This document shows, one piece after another, positions 27,461 through 37,036 of a stretch of DNA of 64,000 nucleotides. The stretch is from Chloroflexota bacterium (GTDB taxonomy: Bacteria; Chloroflexota; UBA11872; UBA12225). The translations under genes and the position numbers were made by a program. The stretch spans positions 84,500-148,499 of the forward strand of contig JAUJOR010000004.1 in the NCBI GenBank assembly GCA_030447525.1. Reading direction: 5' to 3'. The stretch's first letter is position 1; every line of letters begins with the position of its first letter. The notes under the pieces are model-generated. The model was not told the origin of the DNA, searched no databases, and saw only the letters and a program-made list of their open reading frames with translations.

Positions 27461-29419
27461 TCAGGAGGCCAGGCTGGGAACGGGGGACCTGGGACTTGAG
27501 ACGTCCAGCCCCTCCCGCTGCGAGGCCAGGGGCAAGGTGAACGAGACGACGGTGCCTTGCAGTGGGTCGCTCTCCAGGCCAACCACTCCCCCGTGAGCCT
27601 CGACGATCGCCTTGCTGATGGCCAGGCCCAGTCCTGTCCCCGGCGACGTCCGTGCCGAGCTTGCCGAGCGAAAGTAACGCTCGAAGAGCTCGCCCTGCTC
27701 CGGCAGGGGAATACCCGGTCCGTGATCGGCCACCTTGACCAGGACGAAGCTGTGCTGCGTCCTCACTTGCACCACGATGTGGTCGCCCTCGGGGCCGTAC
27801 TTGGAGGCGTTAGAGATCAAGTTGGCGAACACCTGGGCGATGCGCCGCTCGTCGGCCATCACCGCCGGCAAGCCCGCAGGGACGTCCGTCTCCAGCCGTT
27901 GACGCTTCTCCTCCAGGATAGGTTGCAGCGAGGCGACGACGCCGTCGAGCACCTGGCCCAGGTCGGCCGGGAGGAGATGAATTGTGAATCGCCCGGCGCG
28001 GATGCTCCCTGCGTCCAGGACGTTCTCCACCAGGGTCTGCAGGCGCACGGCCCCGCGCTCGATGCGGCGGATGGTGGCCTCCCGTTCCAGCGGCGACATG
28101 CGTTGGTAGTCCCCAGCCAGGACCTCCACCGAGGCGACCAGGGAGGACAAGGGGGTCCGCACCTCGTGAGCGACTGAGAAAAGGTACTCGTCCTTGAGCT
28201 GGTTCAGCTGGCGGAGCTGGCTATAGGTCTGGAAGAGGCTGCGCCGCATCTCCTCCATCCGCTCTGCCAGTTGCGCTACCTCGTCCTCCCCTTCCACGAG
28301 TACGGGAGACTCCAGGTCGCCACTCCCGATGCGGGCGGCCGCCGAGGTGAGGCGGCGCAACGGGCGCGCCAGCAAGGTCGACCCCAGGTAGCCCATGGCC
28401 ATGGCCGCCATGGCGATACAGGCCATCACCGGAAGGTAGAAACGCAGGATGGCGTTGCGCGCATCCCGCAGCGACTGCACTGGGATGCCGACGGCGTACA
28501 TGGCGATGGGCTTGCCTTCCACGTCCAGCAGGGGGACGTAGCGGGCGCGGTAGGTCTGCCCCCCAACGCGCAGATTTTGCTCCCAGTCGGTGCCCCCTTC
28601 CAGCACGTGCTGCACCACCTGGGGATCGGCGCGTGTCCCCAGCATCGTCGTCTGGCCGGGAAGGGTGGTAGCCACGAGCATGTCCCCACAATAGAGACTG
28701 AGGTCGAGACCGGTATCCGTCTTCACCTGGTGCGCGAACTCGTCATCCAATGGGAATCGAAGGTGCATTAGCCCCACCACGTTGCCCTGGGGGGTCTTGG
28801 CCGGGACGGTTACCGCCACTACCATCTGACAGTCCGGCCGGCGCACCAGCACCGGCAGGGCGGCATCCAGCTCCAGGGCCGCCGGCACCCCGGGGATGTC
28901 GAGCAGGTTCGGGCCGGGGTCGATGCGGTTGGATGGGACGATCTTGGCCAGGACGTTGCCATCCCGGTCGGCGACGGCGATGCTGTAGAAGGGACGTAGC
29001 GTTTGGATCGGCTCGATCAAGGCCGTAAGCTGCTCCGAGTTCCGACGCTGGATCTGCTGGGCCAGGAACGTGCGCTCGCTCAGCTGCCGGGTGACGATCT
29101 CGGCGTCGGAAACCCGCTGATGGTAGAGCGAGCCGAACGTGCGGGAGGCCAGCTCCAGCCGGTTGGAGGTCTCGCTCTCCAGGAGCCCGTCCACGATTCG
29201 CCATCCGGCCGCCGCCGAGCCCCCGGCAGCCACGAGGACGAGCAGGACAGAAAAGAGGGCCAGGCGCGTCCGCAGCCCGCGCAGGCCTGTCTGCCAGCGT
29301 CGCGCCACCGCGCCCACATCCGTCGACGCCAGCCTGCGCATCAGGCCACGCCGCCGCACTCCCTCACCGGTCGCCGCCGACGTGTTCGCCATATCCCTCT
29401 TCGTAGGATTGTAAGTCAC
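27461..29419 (-). CDS. Membrane sensor histidine kinase with periplasmic-type sensor domain
   Basis: A 652-residue kinase: two membrane helices (about 52-74 and 326-350) flank a ~250-residue extracytoplasmic sensor region with a Cache-like feel (FYSIAVADRDGNVLAKI, VGIPVQSLRDARN), followed by a HAMP domain (to ~402), the HisKA H-box SVAHEVRTPL with His418, and an ATPase domain (NLISNASKYG, DHGPGIP, GTGLGLAISKAI). GTG at 29419 follows AAGGAGG closely; an ATG at 29392 after GAAGAGGG is a fair alternative. It pairs with the OmpR-type regulator downstream. The signal is unknown. Confidence 0.92.
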   Translation of the reverse strand: MTYNPTKRDMANTSAATGEGVRRRGLMRRLASTDVGAVARRWQTGLRGLRTRLALFSVLLVLVAAGGSAAAGWRIVDGLLESETSNRLELASRTFGSLYHQRVSDAEIVTRQLSERTFLAQQIQRRNSEQLTALIEPIQTLRPFYSIAVADRDGNVLAKIVPSNRIDPGPNLLDIPGVPAALELDAALPVLVRRPDCQMVVAVTVPAKTPQGNVVGLMHLRFPLDDEFAHQVKTDTGLDLSLYCGDMLVATTLPGQTTMLGTRADPQVVQHVLEGGTDWEQNLRVGGQTYRARYVPLLDVEGKPIAMYAVGIPVQSLRDARNAILRFYLPVMACIAMAAMAMGYLGSTLLARPLRRLTSAAARIGSGDLESPVLVEGEDEVAQLAERMEEMRRSLFQTYSQLRQLNQLKDEYLFSVAHEVRTPLSSLVASVEVLAGDYQRMSPLEREATIRRIERGAVRLQTLVENVLDAGSIRAGRFTIHLLPADLGQVLDGVVASLQPILEEKRQRLETDVPAGLPAVMADERRIAQVFANLISNASKYGPEGDHIVVQVRTQHSFVLVKVADHGPGIPLPEQGELFERYFRSASSARTSPGTGLGLAISKAIVEAHGGVVGLESDPLQGTVVSFTLPLASQREGLDVSSPRSPVPSLAS

Positions 29420-29576
29420 TTGCCTCCTTAGTCATCTGCCCGCGGGGAGGGGCCTACGCCGTCAAGGGTTCGGTATGGCGGGTAGACGCCGCCCGCCAAG
29501 ACCCAATCAGAGGAGGCCCTCTTCCTGCCTTGGGCCCCTTTCCTCCCTCCGGCCTGGCCCGTGGAGGTGCTGTCGA

Positions 29577-30200
29577 TCACATGTCCGGCGTGAGGGGTTT
29601 GGTCAGGCGCAGGTGGGGGATGTTGTCCTCCAGGAACGGGCGCTGTGGCTCGGGGGGGAGATAGCCTCTGGCGCGGTAGAACGGCAGGGCATGCACCTGG
29701 GCGTGTAGGAGCACCTGCCGGGCCCCACGGGCGAGGGCCGCCTCCTCCAGCAGGCGCAACAGGCGAGACCCCAGGCCCTGCCCGCGCCACGCCGGCAGGA
29801 CGGCGATGCGCCCGATCCGCGCCACCCCCCCGGCCGCCCGTAGCAAGCGGCCCGTCCCGATCACCGGGGCCAGCGTGACGGCTTCCTTGGCGCTCGTCCG
29901 GGCACCGGACAGGCTGAGCGGGAGGTACTTTCCGGCCTGGGCGGCCGCCCGCAGGGCCGTGCCCTGGCGGGCCGGCTCCAGGGATGGGGCATGCTCGAGA
30001 TCGGCCACGCCGGTGGCCTGTTCTTGGGTAGGGAGATTCACCAAGGCAATGGCGTGGACGGCGCTGCGGTCGTGCTCGTCCATCTCGGACGCCAGGGGGA
30101 CGTGTTGCTCGTCGACAAAGACGGCCAGGCGTACGGCCACCGCCCCGGCCCACTCCGCCGGGGTTTCGGCCAGCTTGACCCGCACCGGCGCCGCCGTCAC
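29577..30200 (-). CDS. GNAT acetyltransferase (ElaA-like)
   Basis: A 207-residue GNAT protein. RLAVFVDEQHVPLASEMDEHDRSAVHAIA is the ElaA-type start, and VARIGRIAVLPAWRGQGLGSRLLRLLEEAALARGARQVLLHAQ is the acetyl-CoA-binding core (Q/RxxGxG). Between them, residues ~58-118 are an insertion compared with the family. Substrate unknown. GTG 30200 is 18 nt after the subtilase stop, so it is probably the last gene of the sigma-zf-CHAT-subtilase set. Confidence 0.85.
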   Translation of the reverse strand: MTAAPVRVKLAETPAEWAGAVAVRLAVFVDEQHVPLASEMDEHDRSAVHAIALVNLPTQEQATGVADLEHAPSLEPARQGTALRAAAQAGKYLPLSLSGARTSAKEAVTLAPVIGTGRLLRAAGGVARIGRIAVLPAWRGQGLGSRLLRLLEEAALARGARQVLLHAQVHALPFYRARGYLPPEPQRPFLEDNIPHLRLTKPLTPDM

Positions 30201-30218
30201 CTCAACTCACCACCACGG

Positions 30219-32213
30219 TCAGGGCAAGTGGTTCTCCTGCCTGGCGTGCAGGGGTGGCGCGTCCAGGGCGCTCTCGGCGCTCGCCCCCGCAGGGGATGTC
30301 ACAGAGCACCCGCGCACGGCGTTGATCAACTCCTGGCCGGTAGCGCCGTTCGAGTCGATACTGGCCCAGTAGGTCGCGACCAGCCCGGCGATGATCGGCG
30401 TGGCAAAGGACGTTCCGGCCCACTTGGCCCAGCCGGACTCGTTCAGCGTCCCCTCTCGAGGGTAGGTGTTCGAGCCGAAGATCCCGAAGACGGGTCTCCT
30501 CCCCACCTCAGGGGTTGCGTCCGTGGCCGGCCGCCGGGCGTCGCCGCCAAAGACAGCCACGCCATTCCCCAGCACCTGCGCGTCGCCGCGGTTGGAGTAC
30601 TCCGCCGCGTCCATCGTGCTCCCCACGGCGGCCACGCCGAGGACGTCATCATAGCGCGCTGGGTAACGCGGCTCCGGCGGGATGGACATCGCGCCGGCCT
30701 GGTTGTCGTTGCCGGCGGCGCCCACGATGAGGACGTTGTCCACGCGGCGCCGGCCGACCTCCTCGCCCAGCTCGGCCCGCAGCCAGTTGAGCACGATGCG
30801 GACGCTCCCGTGGCTCGCATCCAGCAGGTCCAGGATGTCCTTTTCCCCCATCAGACTGGTCCTGATGTCTCGCGACTCGCGCAGCAGACCGGCCACTCGC
30901 TGCGCTGCACCTGGCAGCCAGAAGCTCACCTGCCGGCCTCCGGGGGGAACGTCCATCCCCAGGCTCAGGTTGACCACCAGGCGCTTCTTGCCCCGCGCTT
31001 GCATCAGCGCCGGCAAGCCTGCCAGGGCGGTGGTCAGGGCCCAGAGATCGCCGACGCCGTAATCGTTGAGGACGCGCAGCAGGTGGATCTCGGCGTCATG
31101 GGCCACGTCCCGCACGATCCCGGCGGCGAACAATCCATGATCGGGCATCCAGAAGAGGCGGTGGTCGGTGTCCTCTTTGCCCAGCTCTGCCCCCCAGTTC
31201 GGCAAGATGTTACGCAGATGGGCATCAAGCTCCTCGCGAGGGACGGATGGCCGTTCGTCGACGAAGAACTTCCGGCCAGGGCTTGCCGGATCGGCCTCGG
31301 CAGCCACCTTCTTCCACAGGGGGTTGATGGCCCCGTAGCGCGCCCCGGCCGCCGCCAGCTGTCGCCGGGTCGGGCAGGTGTCTAGCACGGCTACGAGGAC
31401 GGGCTCCTGAGGCCGGGAGCGCCAGCGCTTGATGGTGTCTTCCTGGCCCGGGAAGTCGAACCGCCAGTCGGCCGGTCGGGGGTCGGCCGGCGCCGGCCAG
31501 GCGCCGGGGCTACTGTCGGTCTCGGCCCACAAATCGGACTCGGCGCCCATCGACGTCAGCCAGTTGGGCGTCACTGCCAGAATCTGCCAGCCCGCCGTCC
31601 CAGCCTCGCCCCCTTGCAGCCGGCGGTTGATGTCCTGACGATCCCAGTTGATCAGGTTGACCAGGGTGCGGACGTTGCGGTCGCTGCGGTTCCCGGCGTC
31701 CGGCTCGGTGTGCGGCTGAGCGCCGAGGGAGTAGAAGTGCAGCGCGGTGCGGGGCCCGGTCTTGTCGCTCAACACCACTGAGGGCTGCGGGCGGCCACCG
31801 GCGCCTTCCCCGCTGGGTTGAGTGGCCCGACGGAGGGGCCTGAGTAGTGCCGTAGCATCGGCCGTCCGCCGCCGGAGCTGACTGAGGTCGAGGTCGGTCG
31901 CCAGCCCCTGCTCCTCTGGCGGCCTCCTGGCCGGTCCCACCCTCAGGAGGCGCTCGACTTCCCCGTTAAGCCCCTTGGCCACGGCGTCATAATCGGGTAC
32001 CCGACCGTCACTCGCAGGGGCGACGACGACGCACACCTCGCCTGGGACATAGTGCACCACCGGGGGACGGGCAACCTTACGCTCCCCCGGCCGGTCCTCG
32101 GGCCGGGGGCCGCCGTTCGGGGCTGGCTCCATCCACCGCCGCACACCTCTCCACAGACGGCTCCCGACGCCCACGGCTGCCACGGCGGCTGCCCCGACCA
32201 CTACCTTCCTCAC
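30219..32213 (-). CDS. Subtilisin-like serine protease (S8) with N-terminal anchor
   Basis: A 664-residue protease. Residues 1-20 (MRKVVVGAAAVAAVGVGSRL) are a hydrophobic anchor or uncleaved signal followed by a basic stretch, so the enzyme is either held at the membrane or exported; the side cannot be decided. A ~250-residue region without recognised domains precedes the catalytic domain. The triad is complete: Asp278 (VAVLDTCPT), His359 (MPDHGLFAAGIV) and Ser602 (WAGTSFATPIIAG), with oxyanion Asn502 (AAGND). GTG 32213 follows AAGGGG. It sits 102 bp after the CHAT protease gene, suggesting the two proteases act together. Confidence 0.93.
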   Translation of the reverse strand: MRKVVVGAAAVAAVGVGSRLWRGVRRWMEPAPNGGPRPEDRPGERKVARPPVVHYVPGEVCVVVAPASDGRVPDYDAVAKGLNGEVERLLRVGPARRPPEEQGLATDLDLSQLRRRTADATALLRPLRRATQPSGEGAGGRPQPSVVLSDKTGPRTALHFYSLGAQPHTEPDAGNRSDRNVRTLVNLINWDRQDINRRLQGGEAGTAGWQILAVTPNWLTSMGAESDLWAETDSSPGAWPAPADPRPADWRFDFPGQEDTIKRWRSRPQEPVLVAVLDTCPTRRQLAAAGARYGAINPLWKKVAAEADPASPGRKFFVDERPSVPREELDAHLRNILPNWGAELGKEDTDHRLFWMPDHGLFAAGIVRDVAHDAEIHLLRVLNDYGVGDLWALTTALAGLPALMQARGKKRLVVNLSLGMDVPPGGRQVSFWLPGAAQRVAGLLRESRDIRTSLMGEKDILDLLDASHGSVRIVLNWLRAELGEEVGRRRVDNVLIVGAAGNDNQAGAMSIPPEPRYPARYDDVLGVAAVGSTMDAAEYSNRGDAQVLGNGVAVFGGDARRPATDATPEVGRRPVFGIFGSNTYPREGTLNESGWAKWAGTSFATPIIAGLVATYWASIDSNGATGQELINAVRGCSVTSPAGASAESALDAPPLHARQENHLP

Positions 32214-32315
32214 GATGACCCCTTCCTCACGAGACCCCCCTGCCTGTAGCTAGCCCGCGGTGGCACGCACCTGGGTGCTCCGTGCCTCGTCTGCGGGTCT
32301 CGCCTCGGCTCTGCT

Positions 32316-35270
32316 CTAGAGCGGGCCACTATCGCCCACGAGCTGGAACGGCGCCCAGTGGTATGGGTGATGGCGACCACCCACGAGCAACGCCTGCTGC
32401 GCCTGGCGCAAGGCGGCTCCCTTTCCCAGTCCGGCCTTCAATCCACCATAGAACCCCTTCATCAGCTCCGCCGTTGAGCTATCCTCCACGCGCCACAGGC
32501 TCTGCACCAGCGTGGATGCCCCGGCGTACAGAAAGCCTCGGCTCAAGCCGATCAGCTCGTCCCCCCCGGTAACCACCGTGCGGCCCGTCTCGCAGGCGCT
32601 CAACGTCACCAAGGCCCCGTCCAGGGCAAGGTTGAACACGTCGACCGTGCTGAGCTGGCCATCGGCCAGCTTGAGGTGCGCGAATGCCGGGTTGTCCAGG
32701 CGGGCGACGCCGTGCGCCGCCAGGTGTACCACCCCGTGCGAGGGGGCCTGTTCGATCACCTGGGCCCGCGTCGCCGCCCCCTCGAGATAGCAGCTACCGG
32801 GCATCACGGCAGCGACCGCCGCCGCCTCCTGCAGCACGCTGGGGAGCCGCCCACCGTCACTGTAGGCCACCACCAGGGCCTTCCCACCGGCGGCCGGTCG
32901 GCGTCCGGCGCACAGTCGCAGCATGCCGCTCGAAGGGCAGACCGTCACCTCCAGGCGCTCCAAGAGGTACGCGCGGCCATCGTAGAGGGCGTGGAAAGGG
33001 ACGGCGTGGGCCGGCCCGTAGGGCACGACGATCAGCCGCCGGCAGCGCGCCAGGTACCCCTCCACCGGCTGCAGGAGGGCCCGGTAGAGGCTCCCCAGGA
33101 TGCCCTGGGCGTGGCGGGTGCGCCCATTCAGCGACTCACCACCTGTGAGGGCCTGTGCGCTCGATGCCAGATTGAGCTGCCATTGGTAGAGCAGGCGCTG
33201 CAACTGGGCAGCGCCAGTGGACAGGGGCACCACCTGCATCCCCTCGGAGTCGACGACGAATACCGCGCCCCCATCGCTACGGAGGTAATACTCCAGCAAC
33301 ACCGTACCCTGGTCGACATCCGGTGGTGTCCGGCGCCGATCTCCCTGGTCTGGCGCCGCCCCGGCCACGGGCTCAGCGTGCTCGAGCGTCAGCCGCTCCA
33401 GCAAACGGCCGATGCGCCGTTCCCGATCACGCACCGCCGCCTGCAGCAGGCGCCCCTCGGCCGTTCCCGCGCCGCCATCTGGGTGAGCCGCCGATCCCGC
33501 GCCGTGCAGGCGGTTGTAGAACCAGTTGTGCTCCGCCCGCAAGCGGGCCAGCTCGTCCACCAGGCGTTGGTCGGCTTGATGCCCAGCCTTGAGGCGCACG
33601 TCGAGGTTGCGAGCCAGGTAATCCACTAGCGCGCGCGACTTGGCCCGCTCGAGGTAATCGAAGGCCCGGGCCCCGTCCCCGAGCTCCAGGGCCAGGTCGA
33701 TCGCTTCGTGGTACACGGCGATCTTGTCGTCCAGGAACGTGCTGCGCAGGTCTGAGGCCAGGAGACCCTGAGCCCGATCGATACTCTTGATCGCCGCCTC
33801 GTAATGGCCCAGGGCGGCGCGGCGCTCGCCCCGGACACGCGCTGCGCCGGCCAGGATGTGATGGCCCTTGTAGGCCAGCCAGCTTAGGTTGCGGTCGCGC
33901 ATCACCTCCAACGCGGACGAAGCCAGCCCCACGGCCGTGACGCCGTCGCCCAGGGCCAGGGCGGCGCGCGCGCGCACCACTTCGGCTTGCGCCTGCCACC
34001 TGAGCAAGCCCTGCTGGACAAAGATGGCACCGGCGCGCCCCGCCTGGCGCGAGGCGTTGATCCACTCCTCCCTCGCCAGCTGCAGCTGCGCCCGCTTGAG
34101 GGCGGCGAAGCCGAGGTGCGACAGCAGCGCCCGCTCTCGGAGCACCCCTTCGGCGCTGTCCAGCATAGCCAGGGCCGGCTCGGAGTCGCCCAGGCGCTCA
34201 AACGCCACAGCACAGAGAAGGCGCGCCTTGGCGGCGTCGCCGGGCATTGCCAGGCGCTCGAAACGGGCGACGGTCTCCTGCCCCAGCTCCAGGGCCTCCT
34301 GATTGCGGTTCAGGTGCAGGTAGCACTCCGCCATCGCTCGTGTAGACGAGGCCGCATTGGCGGCCAGTCCGGCGTCGTCGGCTGCCACCACCACCTGTCC
34401 CAGGAGGTGAATGGCCTTGGTGTAATACCCCTGATCCAGGTACACCACGGCGGTGTTGTGGTCCTGGCCCAACACTGAGAGGCCCTGGCCGTGCCGGGCA
34501 AATACAGCGCGAGCCTGGTCAAAATCCGCCAGGGCGGTGGCAAAGTCTCCCAAGAGCAGGCGGATCGAAGCCCGGTTCGTCTTCGCCTTGGCGGCCAGGG
34601 TCTCGCCGGCGAGGCCGAGGCTGGCGTACGCCAGGTCGGCAGATCCGTAGAGCTCCAGCGCCCGTTGAAACGCCCCCAGATCCTGGCACACCACTGCCAT
34701 GTGCAGGTCCATCGCGGCCCCGCGACGCACCTCGCCGGCTCGAGCCAGCACCTCCCGCGCCCGGTCGACCGCGCCCAGGGCCTCGGCAGACCGGCCCAGG
34801 CGGTGCATGGAGATGATCCAGCCGATCCGCGTCCGCGCCCAGCCCACCTCGTGCCCCTGTTCCAGAAAGGCCTGGCCGGCCGCGTCGTAACTGGCCACCG
34901 ACTCGCTGTACGCGCCCAGCACCCGCAGGGCATCAGCCTCGGCCATCACGCCCAGGGCCCGGTGGTAGGAGTTCCCCGCCAGGCCGGCGGCGAACGCCAG
35001 GTCGCGCGCCAGGACGAGGGCGGTGCGAGGGGCGATCCCCAGATGACGCTCGGACTCGTCTTTCAGCGCCACGAAGAGCTGTTCCAGGTCGGCGGCGCTC
35101 ACCTCCTGCTCCAGCAGCTGGTGGCGCTCGGACTCCTCCGTGGACGCCAGGAGCCGGACTACCACCTCACCCACGGAGAGGAAGGGACGGGCCGGCGGGC
35201 CGGCGGGTAGCTCGGTTGGCGCGGACGCCCCGGCGCCCCCGGGTACATCATGGATCGTTCTGGACGGCAC
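32316..35270 (-). CDS. TPR-CHAT caspase-like protease
   Basis: A 984-residue protein. Residues ~40-520 are a chain of helical TPR-like repeats (for example ALGAYSESVASYDAAGQAFLEQG, ALELYGSADLAYASLGLAGE), 560-660 a helical linker (DYLERAKSRALVDYLARNLDVRL), and 660-984 a CHAT domain with LLEYYLRSDGGAVFVVD, a loop ending in GVVHLAAHG (catalytic His853) and LVTLSACETG (catalytic Cys893). Both catalytic residues are intact. CHAT proteases cleave protein targets and act in bacterial conflict/cell-death systems. TPRs likely bind the activator or substrate. GTG 35270 follows AGGAGGG, 19 nt after the zinc-finger gene. Target unknown. Confidence 0.93.
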   Translation of the reverse strand: MPSRTIHDVPGGAGASAPTELPAGPPARPFLSVGEVVVRLLASTEESERHQLLEQEVSAADLEQLFVALKDESERHLGIAPRTALVLARDLAFAAGLAGNSYHRALGVMAEADALRVLGAYSESVASYDAAGQAFLEQGHEVGWARTRIGWIISMHRLGRSAEALGAVDRAREVLARAGEVRRGAAMDLHMAVVCQDLGAFQRALELYGSADLAYASLGLAGETLAAKAKTNRASIRLLLGDFATALADFDQARAVFARHGQGLSVLGQDHNTAVVYLDQGYYTKAIHLLGQVVVAADDAGLAANAASSTRAMAECYLHLNRNQEALELGQETVARFERLAMPGDAAKARLLCAVAFERLGDSEPALAMLDSAEGVLRERALLSHLGFAALKRAQLQLAREEWINASRQAGRAGAIFVQQGLLRWQAQAEVVRARAALALGDGVTAVGLASSALEVMRDRNLSWLAYKGHHILAGAARVRGERRAALGHYEAAIKSIDRAQGLLASDLRSTFLDDKIAVYHEAIDLALELGDGARAFDYLERAKSRALVDYLARNLDVRLKAGHQADQRLVDELARLRAEHNWFYNRLHGAGSAAHPDGGAGTAEGRLLQAAVRDRERRIGRLLERLTLEHAEPVAGAAPDQGDRRRTPPDVDQGTVLLEYYLRSDGGAVFVVDSEGMQVVPLSTGAAQLQRLLYQWQLNLASSAQALTGGESLNGRTRHAQGILGSLYRALLQPVEGYLARCRRLIVVPYGPAHAVPFHALYDGRAYLLERLEVTVCPSSGMLRLCAGRRPAAGGKALVVAYSDGGRLPSVLQEAAAVAAVMPGSCYLEGAATRAQVIEQAPSHGVVHLAAHGVARLDNPAFAHLKLADGQLSTVDVFNLALDGALVTLSACETGRTVVTGGDELIGLSRGFLYAGASTLVQSLWRVEDSSTAELMKGFYGGLKAGLGKGAALRQAQQALLVGGRHHPYHWAPFQLVGDSGPL

Positions 35271-35289
35271 GCGGCCCTCCTGCGTCCGG

Positions 35290-36024
35290 CTAGCGTCCGA
35301 CGCTCACGTCCTCGACGGCCACGATCAAGCCGGGCAGATGGAGCTCCAGCCCGTAGTTCCCTGGAGCGATGTCGTCAAAAGCGAAGCTGCCCAGCTCGTC
35401 GATGGCGGCCGTCACCGGCTCGCCGGTGGCGGAGAGGAGGTGGGCCGTGCTGCCGGCGCTGACTTCCAGGTCATGGTCTTCACGCACGATCAGGCCCATC
35501 AAGGAAGCGCGACCCCGGGGGCCCGGGGGCCCAGGGCCCAGGGTGATGGTCAGATCTTCTACGCGGTAGGTCGCTCCCTCGCCGTCCGTCCCCCCGCGCA
35601 GGGCAGCGGCCCCGGCGCCCGGCGCCGGGACGAACAGAGTGGCAACGACGCGGCGCAAGCCCTCCACGGGCCCGCCCCGGGGCGCCGGGGCGAGGGCCAT
35701 ATCGTCCGCCAGAAACGTCCGCAGGCTCAGCAGCTCAGCCATGCAATGGGGGCAGTCCAGGACGTGGCGGGCGACGCCGCTGCGTCCCTCGGGAGAAGTC
35801 AGCCCCAGCTCGTACTCGCCGAGCGCCTGGGCCGGGGGACAGTCGAAGCGGTAAAGGGCGCCCCCCAGGCGTCCCTGTAGCCGGGAGTACACCTGCGCCT
35901 CAGAGGCACACGCCGGACACGTGCGGAGGTGCTGCGCCACGTCAGGGGAGGCGTCGCCGTCTACGTAGGCGAGGATCGCCTCCGGCGTGACCGCTCCGGG
36001 TCGTGTGCAACCGATGTTTGTCAC
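35290..36024 (-). CDS. Double zinc-finger (zf-HC2-like) protein with beta-sandwich tail
   Basis: A 244-residue protein with two HxxxCxxC clusters (AQHLRTCPACASE near residue 40 and ARHVLDCPHCMAE near 93), the signature of zf-HC2 anti-sigma-type fingers, and a C-terminal segment with the beta-sandwich pattern seen in carboxypeptidase-regulatory-like domains (GEPVTAAIDELGSFAFDDIAPGNYGLELHLPG). No membrane helix, so it acts in the cytosol. GTG 36024 has GAGAGGG 5 nt upstream and is preferred to GTG 36048. It lies between the sigma factor and the CHAT gene, so it likely controls the sigma factor or reports on the protease; either is inference. Confidence 0.85.
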   Translation of the reverse strand: MTNIGCTRPGAVTPEAILAYVDGDASPDVAQHLRTCPACASEAQVYSRLQGRLGGALYRFDCPPAQALGEYELGLTSPEGRSGVARHVLDCPHCMAELLSLRTFLADDMALAPAPRGGPVEGLRRVVATLFVPAPGAGAAALRGGTDGEGATYRVEDLTITLGPGPPGPRGRASLMGLIVREDHDLEVSAGSTAHLLSATGEPVTAAIDELGSFAFDDIAPGNYGLELHLPGLIVAVEDVSVGR

Positions 36025-36118
36025 GCCATCCCTCTCGCTACGTCTCACGCCTTGTACGACCGCGTGTCCGGTGAGTTCGTGCCCCCAGCTCCATGCCCCA
36101 TCACTGGACTGAACGGCG

Positions 36119-36865
36119 TCAGCCCCCTTTTTCGGGCACCACCCCTTGGCGCTCTACCCCGTCAGGCACCACCTGCGCCAAGCGGCGAATGGCCGGGCTG
36201 CGCCGCAGCCGGTCAAGGACGTTACGCTTGACCCGGTAGACGTCGGCCACGGTGGGGTAGAGATGGGGGCGGCGCTCGTGGATCTCGGCGGGCTTCATCC
36301 CCAGGGCAAAGGAGCAGTACAACACCGTTCGCTCCCCTTCCTCGGGGACTTCCCGGACGATAGCCTGCCACAGCTCGGCAACGCTGAGCCGATCAAGGGC
36401 GCCTGTCTCGACGTCACCGCCGTCGACCTCCTGGCCGCGGGCCGTCTGCGGTGCCCCGTCGGTGAGCTCGTCCAGCGACTCGTGCTGCGTGGCACGCTGG
36501 ACACGGTGCTCGTCCAGCACGGCGGTGGCGGCGCACATCTGCAGATACTTCAGCACTCGGGGTAGGCCGTCGAACATGCCGAAGCGTTCTGGGCGCACCG
36601 CCGTCCAGAAACGGTCGAAGGCGCGGTTGACCCAGTAGTCCGCGTCCGCGGCCACGGCGCCACCCTGGCGCAGTACCCAGGCCAGGACGATCCCGCGATA
36701 CTGATCAACCACCGCCTCCCAGGCAGCCTCGTCGCGGCTGTAGACGGCGCGCCGGAACAGCTCGAAGCAATACGTATCGGTAGACGGCTCACCCCGGCGG
36801 TACTTTTCGGACTCGCGCCGGCAGGCCGCCGAGAGGTCGCCGATCGACGTGTCGCTAAGATCCAT
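36119..36865 (-). CDS. Sigma-70-family (ECF-like) RNA polymerase sigma factor
   Basis: A 248-residue protein: region-2-like helices (FELFRRAVYSRDEAAWEAVVDQYRGIVLAWVL, DADYWVNRAFDRFWTAVRPERFGMFDGLPRVLKYLQMCAATAVLDEHR) and a region-4-like helix-turn-helix (VLYCSFALGMKPAEIHERRPHLYPTVADVYRVKRNVLDRLRR). The linker between them is short and acidic. ATG 36865 gives the best N-terminus; the frame stays open to 37033 and ATG 36907 is also possible. It precedes the zinc-finger, CHAT and protease genes and likely drives them. Region assignment is by pattern, not alignment. Confidence 0.85.
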   Translation of the reverse strand: MDLSDTSIGDLSAACRRESEKYRRGEPSTDTYCFELFRRAVYSRDEAAWEAVVDQYRGIVLAWVLRQGGAVAADADYWVNRAFDRFWTAVRPERFGMFDGLPRVLKYLQMCAATAVLDEHRVQRATQHESLDELTDGAPQTARGQEVDGGDVETGALDRLSVAELWQAIVREVPEEGERTVLYCSFALGMKPAEIHERRPHLYPTVADVYRVKRNVLDRLRRSPAIRRLAQVVPDGVERQGVVPEKGG

Positions 36866-37036
36866 CGGACTTGCTTGCCCCGCTCGCACCCCCAGCCGCG
36901 ACGCCATGTCGTGCCCTGCCCGGCAAGCCTCTGCACCCTCTCTGGAGCGGGAGCGTCTAACGCGGCGCCCGGCCCATCCCTGTACCGTGCCGCGGCAGCA
37001 TACCCAATGGGGTCTTCCCGGGCAACGCCTCACTGG

